Positions 45,360-54,354 of a stretch of DNA of 64,000 nucleotides are shown in pieces; position 1 is the first letter of the stretch; every line of letters starts with the position of its first letter. The notes under the pieces are model-generated. The model ran no database searches. It was not told where the DNA came from and saw only the letters and a list, made by a program, of their open reading frames with translations. The stretch is taken from the NCBI GenBank assembly GCA_016868775.1, contig VGFT01000005.1, positions 62,001 through 126,000 on the forward strand, in the 5' to 3' direction. Source of the DNA: Bacteroidota bacterium. GTDB taxonomy: Bacteria > Bacteroidota > Bacteroidia > Chitinophagales > Chitinophagaceae. The position numbers and the translations under genes are program-made.

Positions 45360-46207
45360 AACTCCAGCGGCAGATAAAATCGGTTCGTCTCGATTTTCAC
45401 TCCCTTGTGCCAAATTTCAAAATTGTACCATCCGGCGCGGGTGAAATTTGTTTTGTCAATTCGAAAGGTTCGGATGGGCGGATCGGTTAGCACAAACAGC
45501 TTCTCTCCATTTTCTTCGAAAAAACGTATTTGCACCTGTGTCAGTACCCATTCGGCCGGAAGTTTGATGAATGGATACCCATCCGGGAGCGTGCTGAGAT
45601 AAGGAGAAGGAGCGCGTTTAACGGGTTCAGGAACGGGTTCAGGAACGGGTTCTTGTTTTTTATTCTCCTTTTTTTCTGCTGGAAACTTTTCCTTTAGTAC
45701 AGGGACTTTGTTATCGCTGCTATCCTTTTTTACCCGGTTGGCTGGCGGCGTTGTTTTGACGGATACATTTTTTACCGTATCCGGCTCCGCCTTGCTTTTT
45801 GACAACTCTGCTTTTGTTTTAGTGGACAGTGGGGGTGAAGGCGTATTCTGTACAGCGGGTGACTTTTCCCCGGGTAATTTGGAAGCGGTGAAAATATATT
45901 TTCCGCGCGGATAGAGCAGGTAGATCCGATAGAACATTTTGCTTGCCTTGGGACGTCCGATCACCGAGCCGTTTTGTTCCAGTTGTGGGCTCAGCACGGT
46001 GATGATGGTTTTAAAACCGGTGAGGGAGTCGGCCGACTGTTGAATGGACAATTGACGAAGGGTTGTATCCGGATTTTTCCAGTGAATCCGTACTTTATCT
46101 GTGTTCAATTTTTCCAAGGAAAAATTAGGAAGGGTTTCCTGGGCAGCAACAGGGTTAACAATCAGGATCATCCCTCCTGCGAGCAATATGTTCGTTAGAC
46201 GGACCAT
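45356..46207 (-). CDS. Hypothetical secreted protein with Pro-rich linker
   Basis: I do not recognise this protein of about 283 aa. A signal peptide (MVRLTNILLAGGMILIVNPVAAQ) is followed by a beta-rich first domain (VRIHWKNPDTTLRQLSIQQS, a fibronectin-III-like look), a Ser/Lys-rich linker, a PVPEPVPEPV repeat, and a C-terminal beta domain (VQIRFFEENGEKLFVLTDPPIRTFRIDKTNF). The linker is typical of periplasm-spanning proteins. The track start at 46246 is dropped for the ATG at 46207. Confidence 0.55.
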   Translation of the reverse strand: MVRLTNILLAGGMILIVNPVAAQETLPNFSLEKLNTDKVRIHWKNPDTTLRQLSIQQSADSLTGFKTIITVLSPQLEQNGSVIGRPKASKMFYRIYLLYPRGKYIFTASKLPGEKSPAVQNTPSPPLSTKTKAELSKSKAEPDTVKNVSVKTTPPANRVKKDSSDNKVPVLKEKFPAEKKENKKQEPVPEPVPEPVKRAPSPYLSTLPDGYPFIKLPAEWVLTQVQIRFFEENGEKLFVLTDPPIRTFRIDKTNFTRAGWYNFEIWHKGVKIETNRFYLPLEF

Positions 46208-46297
46208 ATTTATTTCGTAAAGATACAGGGACGGCCATGCAGGCAATACTTTTTTAACATCGGTACGTTATTTGTTTACCTTCGCGTTTTATTGAAT

Positions 46298-47203
46298 ATG
46301 AAGCTCACACTAGTGATCCTTGCAGCCGGTATGGCGTCTCGATATGGGAGTATGAAGCAGGTAGAGTCTTTTGGTCCGGGTGGCGAGACCATCATGGACT
46401 ATTCCATCTACGATGCCATTCGAGCAGGATTCGGAAAAATCGTTTTCATCATTCGGGAGCAGCATCAAGAAACGTTTCGTAGCTTGTTTGCTCCACGTCT
46501 GGCGGGGAAGGTGGCGGTTGAATATGTGAATCAGGAGCTCTTTATGCATACGGAGGGGTATCCTTTTTTATCAAGCCGAAACAAGCCCTGGGGAACGGCT
46601 CATGCAGTTCTCTGTGCAGGGGATGTGGTCCGGGAGCCGTTTGCGGTGATCAATGCAGATGATTTTTATGGCCGACATGCCTTTGAGGTGGCAGCCTCTT
46701 TTTTGAAGGAGGCTTGTCGCCCCAATCGATTTGCCATCGTCGGTTATCCGCTGTCCGGGACCCTGTCTGCGCATGGTTCCGTCAACCGGGGCGTTTGCTC
46801 CATCGATTCTTTCGGAAAATTGGTTTCTGTAACGGAGCGGATAAACATTGCTTCTCGGGATGGAAAGATTCTGGTTGAAGATGGGCTGTTGCCCAAGGAG
46901 TTGTTGCCCGACACCCGCGTGTCCATGAATTTCTGGTGTTTTGATCCGGCTTATTTCCCCTTGGCGCAGGAGTTATTCTCCGTATTTTTACAGACGCAGG
47001 GTCAGCTGGAAAAATCGGAGTTTTTTATTCCCCTAGTGGCGGATTCATTTATACAGAAGCATGGTGAGATCGAAGTCATACCCACCGAGGCACATTGGTT
47101 CGGGGTTACTTATAAGGAGGACGCACCCGCAGTACAATCCAGTTTGAATGCTTTGATCCAACAGGGAGAATACCCTGAGAGACTTTGGTCAACGCAGGGT
47201 TAG
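46298..47203 (+). CDS. Nucleotidyltransferase (NDP-sugar pyrophosphorylase family)
   Basis: 301 aa GT-A-like nucleotidyltransferase. The N-terminal LAAGMASRYGSMKQVESFGPGGETIMDY corresponds to the LAAGxGTR(L/M)-x4-K-P signature with an altered lysine region, and NADDFYG supplies the metal-binding Asp. It should activate a sugar-1-phosphate; the sugar and nucleotide are unknown. The track start at 46292 is a TTG, two codons ahead of the ATG at 46298. It shares TTAG with the convergent protease gene. Confidence 0.82.
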   Translation: MKLTLVILAAGMASRYGSMKQVESFGPGGETIMDYSIYDAIRAGFGKIVFIIREQHQETFRSLFAPRLAGKVAVEYVNQELFMHTEGYPFLSSRNKPWGTAHAVLCAGDVVREPFAVINADDFYGRHAFEVAASFLKEACRPNRFAIVGYPLSGTLSAHGSVNRGVCSIDSFGKLVSVTERINIASRDGKILVEDGLLPKELLPDTRVSMNFWCFDPAYFPLAQELFSVFLQTQGQLEKSEFFIPLVADSFIQKHGEIEVIPTEAHWFGVTYKEDAPAVQSSLNALIQQGEYPERLWSTQG

Positions 47204-48315
47204 TTTACTTTGACCAAATAAACAAACTCCTGAATTTTTTTGACTTGTTGCGTGCGGTCCAAACCGCCCAGACGGGATAGAATGGGTGGACTAATGCGTT
47301 CGTTTCCACTTGTTTTTTTGAATTCTTGTAAACACGCCAGTATTTCTTGGCTGCGAATCGCAAAAACAGATCCCTGTTGGTCTGATTGGCGACCGTTCAA
47401 TATACCAATCACTTCGCCGTTTCGGTTGAGCACAGGACTTCCGCTATTGCCCTGGTGGGCCGCAATTTCCATCTGATAGCTCAGGGTATCGCCCTGGTAG
47501 CCGGTACGGGCACTGAGGTACCCTTGCCCATACACAACCTCATCTCTGGGATAGCCAAGCGTAAATAATGGCTCACCCAATGCAGCATTCTTTCGCGAGA
47601 GTCCGTAGGGGAGCGTAACAGCAATGGGATAATTTTTATCGATGACGCGTAAAAGGGCTAGGTCTCGTTTGGTGTCAATGTACGCCACCTCAGCCACATA
47701 CTCATTATTCCCTTGCTGAATGGCAATTTGCTTGGCATTTTCAACCACATGTCGGTTGGTTACCACCAAGCCGGTAGCATCCACCAAAAATCCGGTTCCC
47801 CCTTTTGTGTAGGCGATGCTGGAGACAGGAGGAGTATTTTTTTTGATTGCATCGATTTCGTTGCCTTGCTCCTTCGTGCGCGTGGCCAACCAATTGTACT
47901 TGCGGTTTAACTCTTCAAACTGACTTCCTTCACCCCTGGTTGAAAATAAGGTGATGAGTGCCGAAAGCGCCAGTGTTGTGATACCGGCTATCGAGGCGGC
48001 AATAGCGCCCGTGCGCTTGTACCGGTTCCAGAGGTAAACGATCTTGGCCTTTCCGATCAAGCGGGTGGCTTCGATTTTCCCCGCTTCGGCAAGATCGGTG
48101 TGAATGTTGTGTAGGGTGTGCTTGAATTTTTTCCATTCTCCAAAACGGTTGATTTTCTGGAGGAAGAGGGTATGTTCCACTACCAGTTGATCTACCGATG
48201 CATGGGTTTTTCGATAGTTTTCAAAATGGGCCCGCTCATCTGGATTCATTTCTCCCTTGATGTATCGTTCTACGGTCTCCAATATATTAAGGTCACTCAT
48301 TTCGGGTTCATTCAA
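47200..48315 (-). CDS. Membrane serine protease with anti-sigma-like N-terminus
   Basis: 371 aa (366 if the ATG at 48300 is used). Residues 8-60 (NILETVERYIKGEMNPDERAHFENY) look like the cytoplasmic start of Bacteroidota anti-sigma factors. A membrane span lies at about 103-125 (GAIAASIAGITTLALSALITLFS), then a short coiled coil, then a trypsin-like domain with His in VTNRHVV (about 189), Asp in TKRDLALL (about 218) and Ser in QGNSGSPV (about 291). Its start overlaps the ECF sigma gene. A fused sensor, anti-sigma and protease is inferred. Confidence 0.78.
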   Translation of the reverse strand: MNEPEMSDLNILETVERYIKGEMNPDERAHFENYRKTHASVDQLVVEHTLFLQKINRFGEWKKFKHTLHNIHTDLAEAGKIEATRLIGKAKIVYLWNRYKRTGAIAASIAGITTLALSALITLFSTRGEGSQFEELNRKYNWLATRTKEQGNEIDAIKKNTPPVSSIAYTKGGTGFLVDATGLVVTNRHVVENAKQIAIQQGNNEYVAEVAYIDTKRDLALLRVIDKNYPIAVTLPYGLSRKNAALGEPLFTLGYPRDEVVYGQGYLSARTGYQGDTLSYQMEIAAHQGNSGSPVLNRNGEVIGILNGRQSDQQGSVFAIRSQEILACLQEFKKTSGNERISPPILSRLGGLDRTQQVKKIQEFVYLVKVN

Positions 48316-48850
48316 GATTAAAAAATAATTTTTTCAGTCGTATCAAGCACTTGTATTTCTGATTTTTAGCGTTGTCGGCGTTCGTATATCCAAACTCAGC
48401 CGCGATGGTCGACATTTTTTGTCGGTGTAGGTAATACGCCTCCAGCAGACTTTTGCACGGTTCTCCCAACTGCTGTATGGCCTTCTCCATACGAACATAC
48501 TCGGCTTCCTCCTGCTCATGCCTGTCCAAATCCGGCTCCACAGAAACGGGATCGGCCACGTCGCCCCAGTCCGATACCATTCTTTTTTGCTGCTGCAATT
48601 TCTTCAGCCAAAGCCTCCGGCTAACCGAGTAGAGGTACGTGCGAATTTGACAGTTTAGCTCAAAATCGCCTTGCCTTACCTTTTCGTAAAGAACGATCAG
48701 GGCTTCCTGAAAAATGTCCCGAGCATCGTCTACCGAACCTTGATTATTGATAATCAATGACTGTATGCTATTATAGCTTCCCTGATAGATGGCTTCAATA
48801 GACTTACGGTCGTTCGTAGCAAGCCCGTGGAGAAGTTGATTTTCATCCAT
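48308..48850 (-). CDS. ECF-like RNA polymerase sigma factor
   Basis: 180 aa. Region 2 is SIEAIYQGSYNSIQSLIINNQGSVDDARDIFQEALIVLYEKV followed by IRTYLYSVSRRLWLKKL, and region 4 is QLGEPCKSLLEAYYLHRQKMSTIAAEFGYTNADNAKNQKYKCLIRLKKL. The last 8 bp overlap the start of the protease gene downstream, so the pair is co-expressed. This is the second ECF-type sigma in the window. The region 4 linker TNADNAKNQKYKC is typical of Bacteroidota sigma-70 members. Confidence 0.88.
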   Translation of the reverse strand: MDENQLLHGLATNDRKSIEAIYQGSYNSIQSLIINNQGSVDDARDIFQEALIVLYEKVRQGDFELNCQIRTYLYSVSRRLWLKKLQQQKRMVSDWGDVADPVSVEPDLDRHEQEEAEYVRMEKAIQQLGEPCKSLLEAYYLHRQKMSTIAAEFGYTNADNAKNQKYKCLIRLKKLFFNLE

Positions 48851-48999
48851 GTATGGCTTCGGTCACCCTACCTTTTAATACGGGCGGGTAAAAATAGTAA
48901 CCTTACCCGGCTCAAAAAAAATCACGGGTATTAGGTTACCTTTTCCTGTTTTCAGTATATATTCGCGAAATATTTCACAAAAACCCAAAAAATCAACAC

Positions 49000-49188
49000 A
49001 TGAAAAAGTTTTTTGCGATCGCTTTTCTTGCTGCTTTCACTGTAGCTTGTGAGCCTAAATCTGGTGATGCTACCACAACAACTGAGGACACTACCAAGAA
49101 AGAAGCTGCTGCTGACACAACTAAGAAAGAAGCTGCTGCTGACACAACTAAGAAAGAAGCTGCTGCTGACACAACTAAGAAGCCCTAA
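49000..49188 (+). CDS. Small repeat lipoprotein
   Basis: 62 aa. A signal peptide with lipobox (AFLAAFTVACEP) is followed by a Thr-rich stretch and three perfect copies of KEAAADTTK, ending in KKP. The mature protein is a short, charged, probably extended or helical tether on a membrane. No homologous function recognised. The 150 bp before it, divergent from the sigma gene, hold only AT-rich sequence. A strong terminator follows. Confidence 0.8.
   Translation: MKKFFAIAFLAAFTVACEPKSGDATTTTEDTTKKEAAADTTKKEAAADTTKKEAAADTTKKP
49102..49182 (+). repeat. Three tandem 27-bp repeats in the lipoprotein gene
   Basis: The unit GAAGCTGCTGCTGACACAAC plus TAAGAAA occurs at 49102, 49129 and 49156, identical except for the last base of the third copy. 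The unit is 9 codons long, so gain or loss keeps the frame. Confidence 0.92.
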
Positions 49189-49215
49189 TTCACTACAGGG
49201 TTTTTTAAAATCATT

Positions 49216-49243
49216 GGCCGTTCAACTTGAACGGCCTTTTTTT
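49216..49243 (+). terminator. Intrinsic terminator after the repeat lipoprotein
   Basis: GGCCGTTCA pairs with TGAACGGCC around a three-base loop, followed by seven T. The track start of the downstream helicase (49227) lies inside this hairpin, so that start is rejected. Confidence 0.92.
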
Positions 49244-49280
49244 ATTTATTGGTAAGGCCGGCCTTAACGGCTTCCATATT

Positions 49281-50921
49281 TTGAACACATTTGAATCGCT
49301 TGGGCTAGATCCCACTTTAGTTGCTACTGTCGCCGGATTGGGGTTTGTACAACCCACTGAAATACAGGAGAAGGCCATCCCGGTGCTCTTGCAGGGAACC
49401 CGTGATTTTATTGGACTGGCGCAGACGGGTACGGGCAAGACGGCCGCATTTGGGTTACCCCTTTTGCAGTGGGTGGAGGCAAGTGCCCGAATTCCACAGG
49501 CTCTGATCATCTGCCCGACGCGGGAGCTTTGTCTGCAGATCACACAGGATATGAACCGGTATCGCCCAAAGGGTAAGGGCAATCTGATTTTGGCAGTGTA
49601 TGGCGGATCGCCCATAACCGGACAGATCAAGGATCTTCGAAAAGGGGTTTCGGTGGTGGTGGCCACACCGGGTCGATTGATCGACCTGATCGAACGCAAG
49701 GCCATTGATCTGGAAGAAATAAAATGGGTAGTGTTAGACGAGGCTGATGAAATGCTCAACATGGGCTTTCAGGAGGATATTGAGTTCATTCTAAAAAATA
49801 CGCCCAATCGAAACAGTCTCTGGCTCTTCAGTGCTACCATGCCATCGGAGATCCGGAAAGTAACTAAGCGTTACATGCAAACACCCGTGGAGGTCACGGT
49901 TGGGACGGCCAATTCCAGTAACATAAATATTGACCACCAGTACTACGCTTGTTTGCATCACGATCGGTATGAAGTCCTTAAACGCATCATTGATTTCAAT
50001 CCCGGTATGTATGGTATCATTTTTGCTCGGACCAAAATTGAGACGCAGGAGATCGCAGAAAAATTAACCCGAGAGGGATACGACATTGACGCCATTCATG
50101 GTGACTTGACCCAGGTGCAGCGCGATAAGGTCATGGCCGCGTTCCGTTCCAAGCACCTGCGCTTATTGGTAGCTACCGACGTGGCTGCCCGGGGCATCGA
50201 TGTAAAAGGGATCACGCATGTAATTAATTACGAGTTGCCAGACGATGCGGAAGTCTATACCCATAGAAGTGGACGAACCGGCCGTGCCGGACACAGCGGG
50301 ATCTCGGCCAGCCTTGTCACCCCCAAAGAAATGTATCGACTCAAGCAGATCGAACGGTTGCTGCAAACCAAATTTCACCCCCTGGATATTCCCAGCGGAA
50401 AAGATGTTTGCCGAAAACAATTCTTTCATTTCACGGATAAGTTGTTAAGCACCGACATTCAACACGGCGATTACGAGACGTACTTGCCCTTGCTTCAGGA
50501 GAAATTCGCAGCTATATCAAAAGAAGAGATCTTGCAGCGGGTTGCCTCGATGGAATTCGATCGGTTCCTTCAATATTATGCAAATGCGGCCGACTTGAAT
50601 TTGCGCGGAGGTAAGAAAGAGGGCCGTAAGAAAGGTTCGGAGGGCAAGCCCTCGGCACCTGGACAATACCGCCGTCTGTTTGTCAACCTCGGCATCAAAG
50701 ACGGTTTCTATAAAGCCAGTTTCCTGCAATTCATCCTGGACATGAGTGAACTTCCCAAGTCGGTTTTGGGGCGCATCGATATGAAGGACATGAATAGTTG
50801 GATCGAGATCGAACCCGATTCCATGAACCAGATGATTCGCGCCCTGGACGGAAAGAAATTTCGAGGCAGAAAGATTCGGATGAACGATGCCGAGATGGGA
50901 GGCAAACGATCCCGTTCCTGA
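49281..50921 (+). CDS. DEAD-box RNA helicase
   Basis: About 546 aa ATP-dependent RNA helicase. In order: Q motif (GFVQPTEIQEKAI), Walker A AQTGTGKT, PTRELC, TPGRLID, VLDEADEML, SAT, and the second RecA domain with ATDVAARGIDV and HRSGRTGRAG. After about residue 420 comes a basic linker and a small C-terminal domain resembling the DbpA RNA-binding domain (YRRLFVNLGIKDGFYKASFLQFILD). The start is probably the TTG at 49281 (NTFESLGL), because 49227 is in a terminator. Role likely in ribosome assembly or mRNA turnover. Confidence 0.92.
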   Translation: MNTFESLGLDPTLVATVAGLGFVQPTEIQEKAIPVLLQGTRDFIGLAQTGTGKTAAFGLPLLQWVEASARIPQALIICPTRELCLQITQDMNRYRPKGKGNLILAVYGGSPITGQIKDLRKGVSVVVATPGRLIDLIERKAIDLEEIKWVVLDEADEMLNMGFQEDIEFILKNTPNRNSLWLFSATMPSEIRKVTKRYMQTPVEVTVGTANSSNINIDHQYYACLHHDRYEVLKRIIDFNPGMYGIIFARTKIETQEIAEKLTREGYDIDAIHGDLTQVQRDKVMAAFRSKHLRLLVATDVAARGIDVKGITHVINYELPDDAEVYTHRSGRTGRAGHSGISASLVTPKEMYRLKQIERLLQTKFHPLDIPSGKDVCRKQFFHFTDKLLSTDIQHGDYETYLPLLQEKFAAISKEEILQRVASMEFDRFLQYYANAADLNLRGGKKEGRKKGSEGKPSAPGQYRRLFVNLGIKDGFYKASFLQFILDMSELPKSVLGRIDMKDMNSWIEIEPDSMNQMIRALDGKKFRGRKIRMNDAEMGGKRSRS

Positions 50922-50960
50922 ACGGCATTTGTTTTTCTATTTTTGTGTATTCATTGATCC

Positions 50961-52040
50961 ATGTCTACCCCCGCCGCCACCGCTAAAAAATGGACAGGTC
51001 TTCCCCGTCCGTGGATCATCAGCGGTCCCTGCAGCGCAGAAACCGAATCACAGGTCCTCTCTACCGCAAAAGCACTGGCAGATTCTGGCAACGTGCATTT
51101 ATTCCGAGCCGGGATCTGGAAGCCCCGCACGAAACCCGGCGGCTTTGAAGGGGTAGGAGTAGAGGGATTGCAATGGCTCAAAACAGCCCGCCAGGAATAT
51201 GGTCTCCCTTTCACCGTGGAAGTGGCCACAGCAAAACAAGTGGAGGATGCCTTGCAATACGAGGCCGATGTACTGTGGATCGGGGCCCGTACCACGGTCA
51301 ATCCGTTCAGTGTACAAGCGTTAGCCGATGCCTTGAAAGGAGTCAAGATCCCCGTTCTGATAAAAAATCCCTTGAACCCAGATCTCGAGTTGTGGGCGGG
51401 CGCTTTGGAGCGTATTGCCGGAGCCGGCATCGAAAAGATCGGACTGATCCACCGCGGATTTTCCAATTACGGAAACAGCGAATACCGAAATGTTCCGATG
51501 TGGCACCTCGCCATTGAGATGAAACTTCGTCACCCTCAACTCCCCATGATCAACGATCCTTCTCACATCTGCGGTCGGCGTGACTTGTTGATGGACGTGA
51601 TGCAACGAGCCATCGATCTTGATTTTGATGGACTGATGATTGAGTCCCATCCCAATCCCGACCAAGCCTGGAGCGATGCCAACCAGCAGGTAACGCCCGT
51701 CCGGTTGATGGAAATGCTTGCTGCCATGCGCTGGCGTACCGAGGATATCAACTCGGATAGCTTTCACACCGCGTTGGAAGCCCTTCGGCAACAGATCAAT
51801 CAACTCGACAATGAGATGGTCCAGTTGTTGGGCAGACGCATGCAGGTTGCCGAGGAGATCGGTCGCTATAAAAAAGAAAATAACATCACGATCCTTCAAG
51901 CCGGACGATGGCAAGAGATCATAGAGCGGGCTTGTGCCCAGGGGGAGCGCGTTGGTCTTAGTCGGGAATTTATCACCCGTTACCTAGAGGCAGTGCATAT
52001 GGAAAGCATCAACCGTCAAAAAAAGGTCCTCGACAATTAA
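50961..52040 (+). CDS. Bifunctional DAHP synthase / chorismate mutase
   Basis: 359 aa. The N-terminal KDSA-like (type I-beta) DAHP synthase shows WIISGPCSAETESQVL, RAGIWKPRTKPGGFEG, the metal-site HRGFSNYG and NDPSHICGRRDL; the C-terminal 85 residues (ALRQQINQLDNEMVQLLGRRMQVAEEIGRYKKENNI) form an AroQ chorismate mutase. It makes the first committed shikimate-pathway compound and, at the far end, prephenate; the mutase part can also act as a feedback sensor in such fusions. First gene of the cluster with aroB, aroA, aroC. Confidence 0.95.
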   Translation: MSTPAATAKKWTGLPRPWIISGPCSAETESQVLSTAKALADSGNVHLFRAGIWKPRTKPGGFEGVGVEGLQWLKTARQEYGLPFTVEVATAKQVEDALQYEADVLWIGARTTVNPFSVQALADALKGVKIPVLIKNPLNPDLELWAGALERIAGAGIEKIGLIHRGFSNYGNSEYRNVPMWHLAIEMKLRHPQLPMINDPSHICGRRDLLMDVMQRAIDLDFDGLMIESHPNPDQAWSDANQQVTPVRLMEMLAAMRWRTEDINSDSFHTALEALRQQINQLDNEMVQLLGRRMQVAEEIGRYKKENNITILQAGRWQEIIERACAQGERVGLSREFITRYLEAVHMESINRQKKVLDN

Positions 52041-52048
52041 CCCATACT

Positions 52049-53071
52049 ATGCGACCCCTTCTTTTCCCGATCGATGACCAACGTGTTCGGTTCTATCCAG
52101 ACACGCCGATGGCAACCTTGTCGACCTTATTGCCCGGAAGAAGAATGGTACTGATTACCGATCAACACGTATACCGCTATCATAAAAAAGTTTTTGCACC
52201 TTTTGATACGATCGTGCTACGTGCGGGGGAGCAATTCAAAGTACAGGCCACCATCGATGGCTTGATCGATCGGTTGATTCAGCTGGAAGTAGATCGTACG
52301 ACGGTATTGGTTGGGGTTGGCGGTGGGGTGGTGACCGATCTGGTGGGCTACCTAGCGGCTGTTTATATGAGGGGAATCGACGTTGGTTTTGTGCCTACCA
52401 CGATTTTGGCCATGGTGGATGCGTCCATTGGAGGTAAAAATGGCGTGGACGTGGGGCAGTATAAAAATTTAGTTGGCTCCATCCGACAACCTCTTTTTGT
52501 TTTACATGATTACACCTTTCTGTCCACGTTGCCGAAACGCGAGTGGTCGAACGGTTTTGCCGAGATCATCAAGCATGCCGCCATCGGAGACGCCGCCATG
52601 TTTGCGGAACTGAAAAAAAATAATTTGGACGGGTATCGGAACGATTTGGTCAAATTGCGTCGACTCATTGTTCGAAATGTTCGCTTCAAAAATCGAGTAG
52701 TGGTGAACGATCCCTTTGAAAAGGCCGGTAGAAAATATTTAAACTTTGGCCACACCCTGGGGCATGCCCTGGAGATGCAGTACGAACTTTCTCATGGAGA
52801 AGCGATTTCGCTGGGAATGATGTTTGCCGCGCAGCTCTCCGAAAAAAAACTGCATTTCTCCGAAACGAACGAACTGCGCCAACTGTTGATCGGATATGGG
52901 TTGCCGGTGGAAGCCGGATTTTCCGCGCAAAAAGTATTTCGCTCTCTTTCGATGGATAAGAAACGTGTAAAGCGATCCGTTGATTTCATCCTCCTTTTCC
53001 GAATCGGCCGGGCGGTGGTTCATCCGATTCCATTGACCGAACTGGCTTCGCGGCTAAAACAATACGTATGA
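52049..53071 (+). CDS. aroB: 3-dehydroquinate synthase
   Basis: 340 aa Zn/NAD enzyme converting DAHP to 3-dehydroquinate. Visible are the NAD-binding GVGGGVVTDLVGYLAAVYMRGI, PTTILAMVDASIGGKNGVD, and the metal-binding HTLGHALEM plus SHGEAISLGM. It begins 9 bp after the DAHP synthase and overlaps aroA by 4 bp (ATGA). Confidence 0.96.
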   Translation: MRPLLFPIDDQRVRFYPDTPMATLSTLLPGRRMVLITDQHVYRYHKKVFAPFDTIVLRAGEQFKVQATIDGLIDRLIQLEVDRTTVLVGVGGGVVTDLVGYLAAVYMRGIDVGFVPTTILAMVDASIGGKNGVDVGQYKNLVGSIRQPLFVLHDYTFLSTLPKREWSNGFAEIIKHAAIGDAAMFAELKKNNLDGYRNDLVKLRRLIVRNVRFKNRVVVNDPFEKAGRKYLNFGHTLGHALEMQYELSHGEAISLGMMFAAQLSEKKLHFSETNELRQLLIGYGLPVEAGFSAQKVFRSLSMDKKRVKRSVDFILLFRIGRAVVHPIPLTELASRLKQYV

Positions 53072-54345
53072 ACGTCCGGGTATCTCCCGCCGCCATCTGG
53101 GGCGTGATACAGGTTCCTGCCTCCAAAAGTGCCATGCAGCGGGCCTTGGGGGCAGCATTGATCCGTTCAGGTAAAACGCTTCTTCGAAACCCCGGGCATG
53201 CGGCCGACGACCTGGCGGCCCTTTCCTGTATTCGGGCACTGGGCGCTTCGGTTCATTGCGAACCGGATGCTTGGACGATCGACAGCCAAGGGATCCATCC
53301 CACGGATGCTGTACTGGGTTGCGGGGAGTCGGGTTTAAGCATGCGCATGTTTACAGCGATCGCTGCACTTACAGATCGACCCTTGCGCATCACCGGTTCG
53401 GGAAGTTTGAGAAATCGACCCATGCATTTTTTTGAAAAGACATTTCCGGCTCTCGGCGTTCAAATAAAATCAAATCAAGGGCGCTTGCCCCTTGACATCC
53501 AAGGGCCGCTTAAGCCCGCAAGCATCCGGGTAGATGGATCGCTCAGCTCGCAATTTCTGACCGGTTTGCTGATGGCTTATGCCGCAGCGGGAGCAGTAGG
53601 AGTGGAGATTGAGGTCACCAACTTGAAAAGTCGCCCCTATATCGATCTCACGCTTGACCTGTTAAAAAGATTTGGCCTGCCAGTTCCGGAAAATCGAGGG
53701 TATCAATCTTTTTCTTTTACGGACAAATCCGTTATGAGCGTAGGAGAAACAATAGAGTATACAGTGGAGGGCGATTGGAGTGGTGCTGCTTTTTGGTTTG
53801 CGGCCGCGGCCATATCCGGACCGGTTGAGTTGTTCGGATTAGATAACGTTAGTGCTCAGGCAGATCGGACAATCCTGGAGGTTGGTCGGGCTGCCGGCCT
53901 GGAGGTCATTAACAGGCCCCATTCCATTCAACTTAGAATGGGAACGCCCCGCGCTTTTGAGTTTGATGCAACCGATTGTCCAGACTTGTTTCCCCCACTG
54001 GTGGCAATGGCCATGTACCTACCGGGGGTATCGGTCATTCACGGAGCGGATCGTTTACAGCATAAAGAAAGCGACCGGGCTCAGGCATTGAAAATGGAAT
54101 TTGAAAAGCTTGGCGGATCGGTTGAGATCTCAGAAAATTCCCTGCGGGTGAACGGGGGGCGTGGTTTGAGGGGCGCAACGGTGGATTCGCAGGGCGATCA
54201 TCGGATTGCCATGGCCCTCGCGGTTGCAGCTCTGGGTTCCACCGGGCCGGTGAATATTCAGGGTGCCGAGGCAGTAGGGAAATCATATCCTGATTTTTGG
54301 AGGGACTTGCAAACCGTCGGGGGCTCCCTATCTTTAACCGAATAA
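53068..54345 (+). CDS. aroA: 3-phosphoshikimate 1-carboxyvinyltransferase (EPSP synthase)
   Basis: 425 aa. Joins shikimate-3-phosphate and phosphoenolpyruvate. The N-terminal PASKSAMQRALGAALI corresponds to the shikimate-phosphate-binding SKS motif; CGESGLSMRMFTAIAAL is the PEP-binding loop, a variant of the usual GNSGTAMR; SSQFLTGLLMA and the C-terminal DHRIAMALAV complete the pattern. Start codon overlaps aroB. Confidence 0.93.
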   Translation: MNVRVSPAAIWGVIQVPASKSAMQRALGAALIRSGKTLLRNPGHAADDLAALSCIRALGASVHCEPDAWTIDSQGIHPTDAVLGCGESGLSMRMFTAIAALTDRPLRITGSGSLRNRPMHFFEKTFPALGVQIKSNQGRLPLDIQGPLKPASIRVDGSLSSQFLTGLLMAYAAAGAVGVEIEVTNLKSRPYIDLTLDLLKRFGLPVPENRGYQSFSFTDKSVMSVGETIEYTVEGDWSGAAFWFAAAAISGPVELFGLDNVSAQADRTILEVGRAAGLEVINRPHSIQLRMGTPRAFEFDATDCPDLFPPLVAMAMYLPGVSVIHGADRLQHKESDRAQALKMEFEKLGGSVEISENSLRVNGGRGLRGATVDSQGDHRIAMALAVAALGSTGPVNIQGAEAVGKSYPDFWRDLQTVGGSLSLTE

Positions 54346-54354
54346 ATTTTTGAT

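Noticed and set aside
49102-49182. CRISPR-like repeat array
   Set aside because: The 27-bp units are directly adjacent without spacers, in frame inside a lipoprotein gene, so they are a coding tandem repeat.
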